The position numbers were made by a program, and so were the translations under genes. From NCBI GenBank assembly GCA_041287365.1, contig JBEULL010000015.1, forward strand, positions 1 to 64,000: a DNA stretch of 64,000 nt. Direction: 5' to 3'. Positions 50,112 to 58,407 of the stretch are shown one piece after another (positions within the stretch are counted from its first letter, which is position 1; every line of letters starts with the position of its first letter). Under the pieces are notes generated by a model. That model searched no databases. It saw nothing but the letters and a program-made list of their open reading frames with translations, and was not told where the DNA came from. The DNA is from JAQVIJ01 sp041287365 (lineage in GTDB: Bacteria > Desulfobacterota > Dissulfuribacteria > Dissulfuribacterales > DYLC01).

Positions 50112-50291
50112 ATGGCAGTTCCAAAGAAAAAACCCTCCAGATCCAGACGTGGCAACAGGCGCAGCCATGATGCCCTCAGTCTTCAGAGCTTGGCGCTTTG
50201 CCCTCAGTGCGATACGCCCAAACTTCCGCATCGTGTCTGCCCTAATTGCGGTACATACAGGGGTAAAGTTTTCATTCAAAAGTCAGAGTGA
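50112..50291 (+). CDS. rpmF: 50S ribosomal protein L32
   Basis: A 59-residue basic protein, MAVPKKKPSRSRRGNRRSHDAL at the N terminus (given here only as the family hallmark AVPKKK...SRSRRGNRR), then CPQCDTPKLPHRVCPNCGTYRG, a four-cysteine zinc ribbon of L32. AAAGGAG lies a few bases before ATG 50112. The position between yceD and plsX is conserved across bacteria. The gap to plsX is nine bases. Confidence 0.95.
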   Translation: MAVPKKKPSRSRRGNRRSHDALSLQSLALCPQCDTPKLPHRVCPNCGTYRGKVFIQKSE

Positions 50292-50300
50292 TCGTGACGC

Positions 50301-51323
50301 ATGAAAGTGGCCGTTGACGCCATGGGAGGTGACCATGGCCCAGAAGTAGTAGTGGAAGGCGCTGTCAATGCTGCACGGGAACATGGCATAGAGGTGATTC
50401 TAGTCGGGCAGGAAACTGTTTTACGGCAGCTGCTTGACCAGTATCATGCAGGATCACTTCCGGTCTTTATAAAACACGCTTCTCAGGTCGTTGGCATGAA
50501 TGAATCGCCGGCGGATTCCCTCAGGCGCAAGAAGGATTCGACGATCAAGGTGGCATTTGAACTGCTCGCTTCAGGTCAAGTGAATGCAGTGGTGAGTGCA
50601 GGGAATTCAGGTGCTACGCTGGCTACAGCCATGGTTACCCTTGGTCGTATCAACAGCGTCCGTCCTGCCATAGCCACTTTAATTCCCACCTTGAAGCATC
50701 CTGCCATCATGATCGATGTCGGAGCCAATGTGGATTGCAAACCAGTGCATCTTCTGCAGTTCGGCCTTATGGGCGCCGTGTTTGCACAGGTGCGTCTTCA
50801 GAAAAAATCCCCGCGAGTCGGTCTGTTGAGTATTGGAGAGGAGGACTCCAAGGGCAATCAGCAGGTCAAAAAGGCGTATGATCTGCTGGCCTCCAGCCGC
50901 TTGCATTTTGTCGGCAACGTGGAAGGCCGTGAGGTTTTCAAGGGGGATGTGGATGTGATTGTCTGTGATGGTTTTGTGGGCAATATCTGTCTGAAATTGA
51001 GTGAGGGCTTGGCCGAATCCATGATAGAGATGATGAAAAAAGAAATAAATGTCAGTTTGGCCGCCAAAACAGGATATATGCTTGCCAAAACAGCGCTGCA
51101 TCGTTTCAAGAAGCGTGTGGATTATGCGGAATACGGCGGAGCGCCTCTGTTGGGTGTCAGCGGTGTGGTCATTATCTGTCATGGCAGATCCGGAGCCAAG
51201 GCCATTAAAAACGCCATTTGTGCGGCTAACGACATGGCTCAGGCAGACATCATCTCCAAGCTGAAGGCCGCTTTGGAAGTTCAGGAAGATGCGGGGGGGC
51301 AGTTGTGCGCTCAAGGGCTGTAA
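50301..51323 (+). CDS. plsX: Phosphate acyltransferase PlsX
   Basis: A 340-residue enzyme converting acyl-ACP to acyl-phosphate for phospholipid synthesis. MKVAVDAMGGDHGPEVVVEGAV at the start is the family signature, followed by ASQVVGMNESPADSLRRKKDSTIKVAFELL, VSAGNSGATLATAM, DVGANVDCKPVHL, VGLLSIGEEDSKGN and VVICDGFVGNICLK-type residues. It overlaps fabH by 19 bases. The Shine-Dalgarno is weak, so coupling to rpmF is likely. Confidence 0.95.
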   Translation: MKVAVDAMGGDHGPEVVVEGAVNAAREHGIEVILVGQETVLRQLLDQYHAGSLPVFIKHASQVVGMNESPADSLRRKKDSTIKVAFELLASGQVNAVVSAGNSGATLATAMVTLGRINSVRPAIATLIPTLKHPAIMIDVGANVDCKPVHLLQFGLMGAVFAQVRLQKKSPRVGLLSIGEEDSKGNQQVKKAYDLLASSRLHFVGNVEGREVFKGDVDVIVCDGFVGNICLKLSEGLAESMIEMMKKEINVSLAAKTGYMLAKTALHRFKKRVDYAEYGGAPLLGVSGVVIICHGRSGAKAIKNAICAANDMAQADIISKLKAALEVQEDAGGQLCAQGL

Positions 51324-52288
51324 TCATAGGCACAGGTTCGGCCTTGCCGTCTCGTGTAATAACCAACCATGATCTCGAGGCGCGTGTCGATACCTCCGAC
51401 GAATGGATTCGTACCCGCACCGGCATTCTGGAAAGGCGTATAGCGGCAGAGGGCGAAAACAATTCCGATTTGGCCACTTGTGCTGCATTGAATGCCTTGG
51501 AAATGGCCGGTATCGAGTCAAATGAAATCGATCTCATTATAGTCGCCACACTCACTCCGGATATGCCCATGCCGTCCGTGGCCTGTCTGGTGCAGAAGAA
51601 CATAGGCGCCTTTCACGCCGGCGTACTCGATATCGCGGCCACATGTTCGGGTTTCATATACGGTCTTTCCGTAGCGGATAAATTCATACAGTCTGACAGA
51701 AAGCTGAAGATACTTGTCATCGGCAGTGAGGTGCTCTCGAGGCGAGTGAATTGGGAGGACAGGACCACCTGTGTACTCTTTGGAGACGGCGCCGGAGCTG
51801 CGGTGCTGGCTGGCACCAAGGAAGACAGGGGAATACTCTCCACCCATCTACACGGTGACGGCCGCTTATGGGAGCTTCTGGCGATACGAGGCCTTGGCAC
51901 CGCTGTCTCGGTGAATGAAGATGTGTTGTCTCGAGGCTGGCAATACATTCAGATGCAGGGGAAGGAAGTATTCAAACATGCGGTAAGGGCGTTGGAGGCG
52001 GTCACATGGGAGGCCATGGATGCTGTCGGCTGGAAGACAGACGAACTGGACATGGTTTTTTGCCACCAGGCCAACATGCGCATTCTGGATTTTGTTCGTG
52101 AGAGGCTTGGGCTTTCTGAAGACAAACTCTTTATCAATATACATAAATATGGTAATACCTCCGCAGCGAGTATTCCCATTGCCCTTGATGAGGCCAATCG
52201 TGAGGGCCGTCTCTTTGCAGGTGCCCATGTGCTGATGATGGCCTTTGGCGGAGGGTTTACGTGGGGTTCTCTTGCCATGCGGTGGTGA
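51305..52288 (+). CDS. fabH: Beta-ketoacyl-ACP synthase III
   Basis: A 327-residue condensing enzyme starting fatty acid elongation from acetyl-CoA and malonyl-ACP. The catalytic triad is complete: Cys in DIAATCSGFIYG, His in VFCHQANMRI and Asn in NIHKYGNTSAASI. SDEWIRTRTGILERRIA and the closing GGGFTWGSLAMRW are typical. The start is GTG 51305 inside the plsX 3' end, with a G-rich Shine-Dalgarno. The usual partner fabD does not follow; an acyl-CoA dehydrogenase does. Confidence 0.95.
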   Translation: MRSRAVIIGTGSALPSRVITNHDLEARVDTSDEWIRTRTGILERRIAAEGENNSDLATCAALNALEMAGIESNEIDLIIVATLTPDMPMPSVACLVQKNIGAFHAGVLDIAATCSGFIYGLSVADKFIQSDRKLKILVIGSEVLSRRVNWEDRTTCVLFGDGAGAAVLAGTKEDRGILSTHLHGDGRLWELLAIRGLGTAVSVNEDVLSRGWQYIQMQGKEVFKHAVRALEAVTWEAMDAVGWKTDELDMVFCHQANMRILDFVRERLGLSEDKLFINIHKYGNTSAASIPIALDEANREGRLFAGAHVLMMAFGGGFTWGSLAMRW

Positions 52289-52331
52289 AATACTTGTATG
52301 TTTTTTATTTTCTTGTGAAAAAGGATGCTAA

Positions 52332-53495
52332 ATGGCTCAAGTCAATTATTTTCTTACAGAAGAACAGCAGATGATAGTGGAATTGGCGCATAAGATAGCC
52401 ATTGAAAAGATTGTTCCAATACGTGCTCGACTGGATGAGACAGAGGAATTTCCCTGGGAGATCATGAAGGATTTGGCCCAGTCTGATCTGTTCGGTGTCT
52501 ATATTCCGGAGGAATACGGTGGAATAGGCAAGGGGTGTTTCGAGATATGTCTTGCCCTTGAGCAGCTGGCATATGGCTGTATAGGCGTTACCACCACCTT
52601 CGCTGCCAGCGCCCTCGGCGGCTATCCCATAGTCATGTTCGGTTCTGAGGAGCAGAAGAAGCGATATCTGCCGGATATAGCTGCAGGCAGGCGTCTTGGC
52701 GCCTTTGCCCTTACAGAGGCCAATGCCGGCAGCGATGCCGCAGGCATTCAGACCTCTGCAGTGGAAGACGGGGACCATTGGGTATTGAACGGCACCAAGC
52801 AGTGGATCACCAGCGCCGGAGATGCGGAGATATATACGGTCATAGCCATGACCGACCGTCACAAAGGGCCGCGAGGGGCCACTGCATTTCTGGTGGAAAA
52901 GGGTGATCCTGGTTTCAGCTTCGGCAAAAAGGAAAAGAAGATGGGCCTGAGGGCCTCTTCCACTCGAGAGATGGTCTTTGCAGACTGTCGAATTCCCAAA
53001 GACCGTATGCTCGGCAAGAGGGGGCAAGGCTTCATCATCGCACTTAAAACACTGGATTTTGCCAGGCCTGGGATTGGTGCCATAGGTGTGGGACTGTCGC
53101 AGGCGGCGTTGGATGAGGCTGTTTCCTATGCCAAGCAGCGTGTGCAGTTCGGACAATACATCATCTCTTTTCAGGCCATTCAGCACATGCTGGCGGACAT
53201 GGCGACTCAGACGGAAGCCGCCCGTGCCTTGGTATATTCCGTTGCCAGGACCATCGATGCAGATTCCAGGGATATTGCGAAGATTTCGGCCATGGCCAAG
53301 CTTTTTGCAACGGATGTGGCCATGAAGGTCACCACAGATGCAGTGCAGGTGTTAGGTGGTTACGGCTATATGAAGGATTATCCTGTGGAAAAGATGATGC
53401 GCGACGCCAAGGTGCTTCAGATATACGAAGGCACCAATCAGATACAGCGCAATGTCATAGGCCAGGCCCTGAACAAGGAATACAGCAAGGTTTGA
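52332..53495 (+). CDS. Acyl-CoA dehydrogenase
   Basis: A 387-residue flavoprotein that forms or reduces the alpha-beta double bond of acyl-CoA, passing electrons to ETF. Visible: FGVYIPEEYGGIGKGC, the FAD-binding FALTEANAGSDAAGIQTSA and WVLNGTKQWITSAG, EKKMGLRASSTREMVF, AKQRVQFGQYIISFQAIQHMLADM, and the catalytic Glu in MMRDAKVLQIYEGTNQIQRNVIG (near residue 365). It lies 43 bases after fabH and one base before etfB. Chain-length preference cannot be read. Its place in a fatty acid synthesis operon is unusual. Confidence 0.94.
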   Translation: MAQVNYFLTEEQQMIVELAHKIAIEKIVPIRARLDETEEFPWEIMKDLAQSDLFGVYIPEEYGGIGKGCFEICLALEQLAYGCIGVTTTFAASALGGYPIVMFGSEEQKKRYLPDIAAGRRLGAFALTEANAGSDAAGIQTSAVEDGDHWVLNGTKQWITSAGDAEIYTVIAMTDRHKGPRGATAFLVEKGDPGFSFGKKEKKMGLRASSTREMVFADCRIPKDRMLGKRGQGFIIALKTLDFARPGIGAIGVGLSQAALDEAVSYAKQRVQFGQYIISFQAIQHMLADMATQTEAARALVYSVARTIDADSRDIAKISAMAKLFATDVAMKVTTDAVQVLGGYGYMKDYPVEKMMRDAKVLQIYEGTNQIQRNVIGQALNKEYSKV

Positions 53496-53496
53496 T

Positions 53497-54282
53497 ATGT
53501 TGAACATAGCTGTTTGCATCAAACAGGTCCCGGATGCCAGGACTGTCCGGTTCGATAAAGAGACCGGCATGATGATTCGTGATGGTGTGGAGACCGTTAT
53601 AAATCCTGTGGATTTGAACGCCCTGGAGGCTGCTCTGGCTATCAAGGACAGTCACGGTGCACAAATACATGTCCTGACCATGGGGCCGCCCTCCGCTGAC
53701 AAGGCCCTGCGGGATGCCTTGTCCATGGGAGCGGATTTCGCTTATCTGTTGTCCGATAGGGCATTTGCAGGTGCAGATACATTGGCTACCACGAGAGTTC
53801 TGGCCAAGGCCATTCAAAAGATCGGCCCCATGGACATGGTGATATGTGGAAACCAGTCGGTGGATGGGGATACCGCCCAGGTGGGACCCGGGCTGGCCGT
53901 CAGGCTCGACATGCCCAGTGTCGCCTATGTGAGTGCTCTGGAACTAAAACCGGAAGGCCTTGAATGCAGAAGAATGACCGGTTATGGCCATGATTCGGTG
54001 CTCGTGCGGCTTCCTGCCCTTGTCACGGTGATGCCATCCATCAATACTCACCGTATGCCTTCTTTGAAGGGTAAGATGAAGGCCAAATCCGCCGCTATTC
54101 CAGTCTGGAACGCCGATGCCTTGGGGTTGAGCGCAGACGAGATAGGCCTTGTAGGTTCTCCCACTCGTGTTTTGAATATCTTTGTCCGTTCCTTCGAGGC
54201 CAGAAAAGAACGGCTCGAAGGCGATACAGAGACACAGGTTTCCGCCCTTTGTGAACGGCTTGCCGCTGCCGGAGTGCTGTGA
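53497..54282 (+). CDS. etfB: Electron transfer flavoprotein subunit beta
   Basis: A 261-residue subunit: NIAVCIKQVPDARTVRFD start, INPVDLNALEAAL, VLTMGPPSADKALRDALSMGADFAYLLSDRAFAGADTLATTRVLA, and VICGNQSVDGDTAQVGPGLA. The stretch from MGPP to DTLAT is, from memory, closer to ETFs of the FixA/CarD/Bcd-linked group, some of which bifurcate electrons, than to mitochondrial-type ETF. It shares a tight unit with the preceding dehydrogenase and overlaps the etfA start region. Confidence 0.94.
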   Translation: MLNIAVCIKQVPDARTVRFDKETGMMIRDGVETVINPVDLNALEAALAIKDSHGAQIHVLTMGPPSADKALRDALSMGADFAYLLSDRAFAGADTLATTRVLAKAIQKIGPMDMVICGNQSVDGDTAQVGPGLAVRLDMPSVAYVSALELKPEGLECRRMTGYGHDSVLVRLPALVTVMPSINTHRMPSLKGKMKAKSAAIPVWNADALGLSADEIGLVGSPTRVLNIFVRSFEARKERLEGDTETQVSALCERLAAAGVL

Positions 54283-54284
54283 TC

Positions 54285-55310
54285 ATGAAGAATATTTCAA
54301 AAGAGGATTGGAAAGGTGTATGGGCCGTGGCCGAGTGCCACGAAGGCCGGTTGATACCAGTAAGTCTGGAGCTCATCTCCAAGGCTCGAGAGCTTGCCGA
54401 TAAATTGCAGACCGAGGCAGTGGCAGTGGTACTTGGTCATGGTATCGATGGCGCTGTATGCGATGCCTTTATGGAGCACGGCGCTCATGTAGTACAATTG
54501 GTTGAGCATGAGGCCCTGGCTGTGTTTCGGGACGATGTATTCGCTCAAGTTTTGGCTGGTCTGATTCGTTCACAACGGCCTGAAATAGTCCTGGCCCCTG
54601 CCACACTCGCTGGTAAGGCATATATGCCTCGAGTGCAGACAATGCTCGAGACCGGCCTGACTGCCGGTTGCCTTGAACTCGACATCCGTCAGGACGACAG
54701 GGTATTGATACAGACGAGGGCTGCATGGGGCGGTAACCTCTTTGTGAATATCGTATGTCCTGATGCAAGACCGCAACTGGTGACTGTGAGCCCGAATGTA
54801 ATGAGTGCCAGGCGTATATTGACTGAAGGCCGCGTAGAGTGTCCCGAGATTCCATTTGACTGGCTGAAATCAGGCATGGAGATACTGGAATCCGTGTACG
54901 AGAAACAGGACGAATCCGTTCGTCTGACAAAGGCGGAAGTGGTTGTAGTGGCCGGAAGAGGCATAGAAAAAAAGGAAAATCTGGTATTGTTGCAGGAGTT
55001 GGCCGGGCTTTTGGGTGGAGCTGTCGGGGCTACACGAGCCGTAACGGATCTCGGATGGTTGCCTGAATATACTCAGATCGGTCAGACTGGTGTGACCGTC
55101 TCTCCCAGGTTGTGTATCACTTTTGGTGTGTCAGGAGCGGTGCAGCATACGGTTGGGCTTCGCAATATAGAGATTCTGGTGGCGGTCAATAAAGATTCTG
55201 AAGCGCCCATATTTGAGATGGCTACTTACGGCATAGTAGCCGATGTAAACGAGTTTTTGCCTGCCTTTTTGGAACAGATAAGAAAAAAACGGCGTAACAG
55301 TGCTGAATAA
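54285..55310 (+). CDS. etfA: Electron transfer flavoprotein subunit alpha
   Basis: A 341-residue subunit: GVWAVAECHEGRLIPVSLELISKARELADKL opening, TGLTAGCLELDI, TRAAWGGNLFVNIVCPDARPQLVTVSPNVM, then the FAD domain with GATRAVTDLGWLPEYTQIGQTGVTVSPRL and FGVSGAVQHTVG. The start is ATG 54285, three bases past the etfB stop; GTG 54279 is also in frame. Together with EtfB it would carry electrons for the acyl-CoA dehydrogenase. No ferredoxin domain is fused to the N terminus. Confidence 0.94.
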   Translation: MKNISKEDWKGVWAVAECHEGRLIPVSLELISKARELADKLQTEAVAVVLGHGIDGAVCDAFMEHGAHVVQLVEHEALAVFRDDVFAQVLAGLIRSQRPEIVLAPATLAGKAYMPRVQTMLETGLTAGCLELDIRQDDRVLIQTRAAWGGNLFVNIVCPDARPQLVTVSPNVMSARRILTEGRVECPEIPFDWLKSGMEILESVYEKQDESVRLTKAEVVVVAGRGIEKKENLVLLQELAGLLGGAVGATRAVTDLGWLPEYTQIGQTGVTVSPRLCITFGVSGAVQHTVGLRNIEILVAVNKDSEAPIFEMATYGIVADVNEFLPAFLEQIRKKRRNSAE

Positions 55311-55335
55311 ATGGACTGGTTGGGAGTGGTAGGCC

Positions 55336-56091
55336 ATGTGTGAAATGGAATTAAACGGCAAGATTGCTTTGGTGACAGGTGGTTCTCGAGGTATCGGCAG
55401 GGCCATTTGTATGAGACTGGCGCAAATGGGGGCGGAGGTCTTCATAAATTTCAGTTCCAACGAGGCCATGGCCCAGAATGTAAAAAATGCCATAACCTCG
55501 TTTGGCGGCAAGGCCGATGTTTTAGGTTTCGATGTGGCGGATGCGGCCTCGGCCAGCCAGGCAATCAATGGTCTGGTGAAAAAGTGTGGAGGGCTGCATG
55601 TCCTGGTCAACAATGCCGGCATCACTCGGGATACGCTTCTTGCACGTATGAAGCAGGAGGACTGGAACAAGGTTATTTCCACCAATCTGAGTGGAGTGTT
55701 CAACTGCACGCAGGCGGCCATTGCCGCCATGATGAAACAGCGATGGGGCAGGGTGATCAATATCGGTTCTGTTGTGGGCAGCATGGGCAATGCCGGACAG
55801 GCCAACTATGCGGCGGCCAAGGCAGGACTGGAGGGTTTCAGCCGCTCTGTGGCCAGAGAGGTGGCCTCACGTGGTATTACCGTAAATGTGGTCGCCCCTG
55901 GTTTTATCGAAACGGATATGACCGCCGGTCTGTCCGAAAAACACAGGGAGGCGCTTCTGTCACAGATACCCGTGGGCAGAATGGGTAAGCCCGAGGATGT
56001 GGCGGAGGCAGTGGCCTTTCTTGCCACGAATGGAGCGGCATATATAACTGGACATGTATTGCATGTAAACGGTGGTTTGTTGTGTGATTGA
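55336..56091 (+). CDS. fabG: 3-oxoacyl-ACP reductase
   Basis: A 251-residue short-chain dehydrogenase reducing 3-oxoacyl-ACP with NADPH. ALVTGGSRGIGRAICMRLA is the cofactor loop, LVNNAGITRDTLLARM the active-site Asn, and INIGSVVGSMGNAGQANYAAAKAGLEGFSRS the Ser-Tyr-Lys catalytic set; GFIETDMTAGLSE and the closing ITGHVLHVNGGL match FabG. It resumes the standard order fabG-acpP-fabF after the ETF genes. Confidence 0.95.
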   Translation: MCEMELNGKIALVTGGSRGIGRAICMRLAQMGAEVFINFSSNEAMAQNVKNAITSFGGKADVLGFDVADAASASQAINGLVKKCGGLHVLVNNAGITRDTLLARMKQEDWNKVISTNLSGVFNCTQAAIAAMMKQRWGRVINIGSVVGSMGNAGQANYAAAKAGLEGFSRSVAREVASRGITVNVVAPGFIETDMTAGLSEKHREALLSQIPVGRMGKPEDVAEAVAFLATNGAAYITGHVLHVNGGLLCD

Positions 56092-56287
56092 GCCGTGAGG
56101 CTCCTGCAAAATGATCCTTTCGTCCGGACTCGGCGTTATGATTAAAAAATATCCTCGATATATTAAGTAGATGCCTGCGGTATTTTTTCGCATGCCTTGA
56201 TTCTGAACGAAAATCTTCATCTTGCAGTAGGCTCACGAGATAAATTCTAAGAGGTTTTCGGGCCTCGATTTTTAAGGAGGAATCACA

Positions 56288-56524
56288 ATGGATATAGATG
56301 TCAAAATGGTCGAGATCATTGCCAATCAGTTGAGCGTGCCAAAAGAGAAGGTGGTGCCGTCCGCTTCTTTCGTGGATGATCTGGGGGCTGATTCCCTTGA
56401 CCTTGTGGAGCTTGTCATGGCCATGGAGGAGAGTTTCGGTATAGAAATAGCCGATGATGACACGGAAAAGATGCATACAGTCCAGGATGCCATCAATTAT
56501 GTGAAGGCTCGCAAAGGCAATTAA
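56288..56524 (+). CDS. acpP: Acyl carrier protein
   Basis: A 78-residue acidic helical protein carrying acyl chains on a phosphopantetheine arm. The attachment Ser lies in FVDDLGADSLDLVELVMAMEE. AAGGAGG lies at 56274-56280 before ATG 56288. A 196-base gap separates it from fabG, with only a small GAGG/CCTC hairpin at about 56250-56265 and no gene seen. Confidence 0.97.
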   Translation: MDIDVKMVEIIANQLSVPKEKVVPSASFVDDLGADSLDLVELVMAMEESFGIEIADDDTEKMHTVQDAINYVKARKGN

Positions 56525-56537
56525 GCAGGGCTATCCC

Positions 56538-57794
56538 ATGTGCACGGGCATTCAAAAACGCAGAGTGGTTGTCACGGGGCTGGGTCTGGTCTCTCCCGTT
56601 GGAATTGGAGTGGCCGATGCATGGGCCAATCTGATAGCAGGGCGTTCAGGCATAGGGCCTGTCACCAAGTTCGATGCGACCGGCTATGATTGTCGTATAG
56701 CGGGCGAGGTCAAAGGACTGAACCCAACGGATTTTTTGCCGGAAAAGTTACTGAAACGCATAGATCCCTTCATTATTCTGGCATTGGTGGCGGCTCGTAT
56801 GGCCATCGAGGACTCCGGTCTTGTCATCGATGCAGCCAATGCACGGCGTGTGGGTGTAATCACCGGTTGCGGGCTGGGGGGATTGGGTAGCATAGAGCGT
56901 TATAGGGATATTTTGGTGGAGAAGGGGCCTGCCCGCATCAGTCCGTTCTTTATTCCCATGGCCATCCCCAATATGGCATCTGGACAGATTTCCATCATGT
57001 TCGGAGCGAAGGGGCCAAATACAGTGCTATGCACTGCCTGCGCAGCCGGTTCTCACGCCATTGGTGAGGCATTCAGGGTCATTCAAAGAGGGGATGCGGA
57101 TGTCATGATCTGTGGTGGAACGGAATCGGTGGTCACTCAATTGGCGCTCTCCGGTTTTTCAGCGCTCAAGGCCCTCTCGACTCGCAATGACGAGCCCGAG
57201 AAGGCCTCACGTCCATTTGATCGGGACAGGGACGGTTTTGTCATAGGTGAGGGTTCAGGTATTTTGATTCTGGAATCTCTGGAGGCTGCAAGAGCCAGAG
57301 GGGCCAGTATTCTTGCCGAGATTGCTGGGTACGGCCTGACCGGCGATGCCTACCACATGACGGCCCCGCCGGATGATGGAGAGGGTGCCGCCCGCTGTAT
57401 GGCCATGGCATTGAATGATGCCGGTATAAGCTGTAAAGATGTTGATTATATCAATGCACATGGAACAAGCACGCCTCTTAACGACGTCTGTGAGACTCGG
57501 GCCATAAAAATGGTATTCGGTAAGACGGCCTATAAAATTCCTGTCAGCTCCACTAAGTCCATGACAGGTCATCTTTTGGGAGGCGCAGGCGGTATAGAAG
57601 CGGTTTTTTCCATAAAGGCCATTCAGGAAGGCATGATACCGCCCACCATAAACTACGAGAACCCCGATTCGGAGTGTGATCTGGATTATGTGCCCAATGT
57701 GGCTCGGCGCAAGGACCTGCGTGTGGTCATGTCCAATTCTTTTGGGTTCGGCGGCACAAACGCCGTATTGATATTCAAGAGATTTGAATCATGA
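56538..57794 (+). CDS. fabF: Beta-ketoacyl-ACP synthase II
   Basis: A 418-residue condensing enzyme elongating acyl-ACP. RVVVTGLGLVSPVG opens the family; the Cys-His-His triad is visible in CTACAAGSHAIGEA, NAHGTSTPLND and STKSMTGHLLGGAGG, with the C-terminal SNSFGFGGTNAVLIF loop. The stop codon TGA at 57792-57794 is formed by the first bases of a dispersed repeat, so the original C terminus may have differed slightly. Confidence 0.96.
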   Translation: MCTGIQKRRVVVTGLGLVSPVGIGVADAWANLIAGRSGIGPVTKFDATGYDCRIAGEVKGLNPTDFLPEKLLKRIDPFIILALVAARMAIEDSGLVIDAANARRVGVITGCGLGGLGSIERYRDILVEKGPARISPFFIPMAIPNMASGQISIMFGAKGPNTVLCTACAAGSHAIGEAFRVIQRGDADVMICGGTESVVTQLALSGFSALKALSTRNDEPEKASRPFDRDRDGFVIGEGSGILILESLEAARARGASILAEIAGYGLTGDAYHMTAPPDDGEGAARCMAMALNDAGISCKDVDYINAHGTSTPLNDVCETRAIKMVFGKTAYKIPVSSTKSMTGHLLGGAGGIEAVFSIKAIQEGMIPPTINYENPDSECDLDYVPNVARRKDLRVVMSNSFGFGGTNAVLIFKRFES

Positions 57795-57950
57795 TGGCGT
57801 CGCAAAAACTCACCAACTGTTGTGTTGCGCTGCATTCATCGTCACTGCGCCGTAGTTCAACTACGCCTACTTCCCCTGAATTTGTGTGCACCTTGCCTTT
57901 GGCGGTTTTTGCTTGGCCATCACCAACAATAACTTTTTACGAGACTATTA
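57792..57950. repeat. Dispersed repeat family A, full copy between fabF and rpiB
   Basis: The element begins TGATGGCGTCGCAAAAACTC and ends AACTTTTTACGAGACTATTA; the ends are imperfect inverted repeats (GTCGCAAAAACT against GTCTCGTAAAAAGTT). Inside are GTTGCGCTGC, an imperfect GCCGTAGTTCAACTACGCC palindrome and ACCTTGCC. The left end supplies the fabF stop codon, and the right end stops three bases before the rpiB ATG. Related copies lie at 48194-48293 and 5237-5272. Confidence 0.75.
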
Positions 57951-57953
57951 ATC

Positions 57954-58385
57954 ATGAAAATAGCTATCGGTGCGGATCACGGCGGTTTTGAGTTGAAAGA
58001 GATGCTGAAAGGGGTTATTGCCGGTTTGGGACATGCCGTTGATGATGTGGGTTGTTATTCCCTTGAAGCCGTAAATTATCCTGAAATCGGTAAAAAGGTG
58101 GTGCAGTCGGTGCTATCAAAGGACGCGGACAGAGGCATACTGATCTGCGGAACCGGCATAGGCATGTCTATGACGGCCAATCGGTATAAAGGCATACGAG
58201 CGGCCCTGTGCCACGATGCCTATACCACACGCATGAGCAGAGAGCACAACGATGCCAATGTGTTGTGCATGGGCGCTCGTGTGCTGGGTGTTGGAGTCGC
58301 CGAAGACATGGTCCGTATCTGGCTGAATACGGCATTTGCCGGCGGCCGTCATGCATGCCGAATAGCCATGCTGGAAGACCTTTAG
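57954..58385 (+). CDS. rpiB: Ribose-5-phosphate isomerase B
   Basis: A 143-residue isomerase interconverting ribose-5-phosphate and ribulose-5-phosphate. MKIAIGADHGGFELKEML start, then YPEIGKKVVQSV, GILICGTGIGMSMTANRYKGIRAALCHDAYTTRMSREHNDANVLCMGARVLG with the catalytic Cys and His. It has no visible Shine-Dalgarno because the bases before ATG 57954 belong to a repeat element. It is followed after 22 bases by glyA, as in many bacteria. Confidence 0.95.
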   Translation: MKIAIGADHGGFELKEMLKGVIAGLGHAVDDVGCYSLEAVNYPEIGKKVVQSVLSKDADRGILICGTGIGMSMTANRYKGIRAALCHDAYTTRMSREHNDANVLCMGARVLGVGVAEDMVRIWLNTAFAGGRHACRIAMLEDL

Positions 58386-58407
58386 GTTTTCAAAAAAGGA
58401 GGATACA

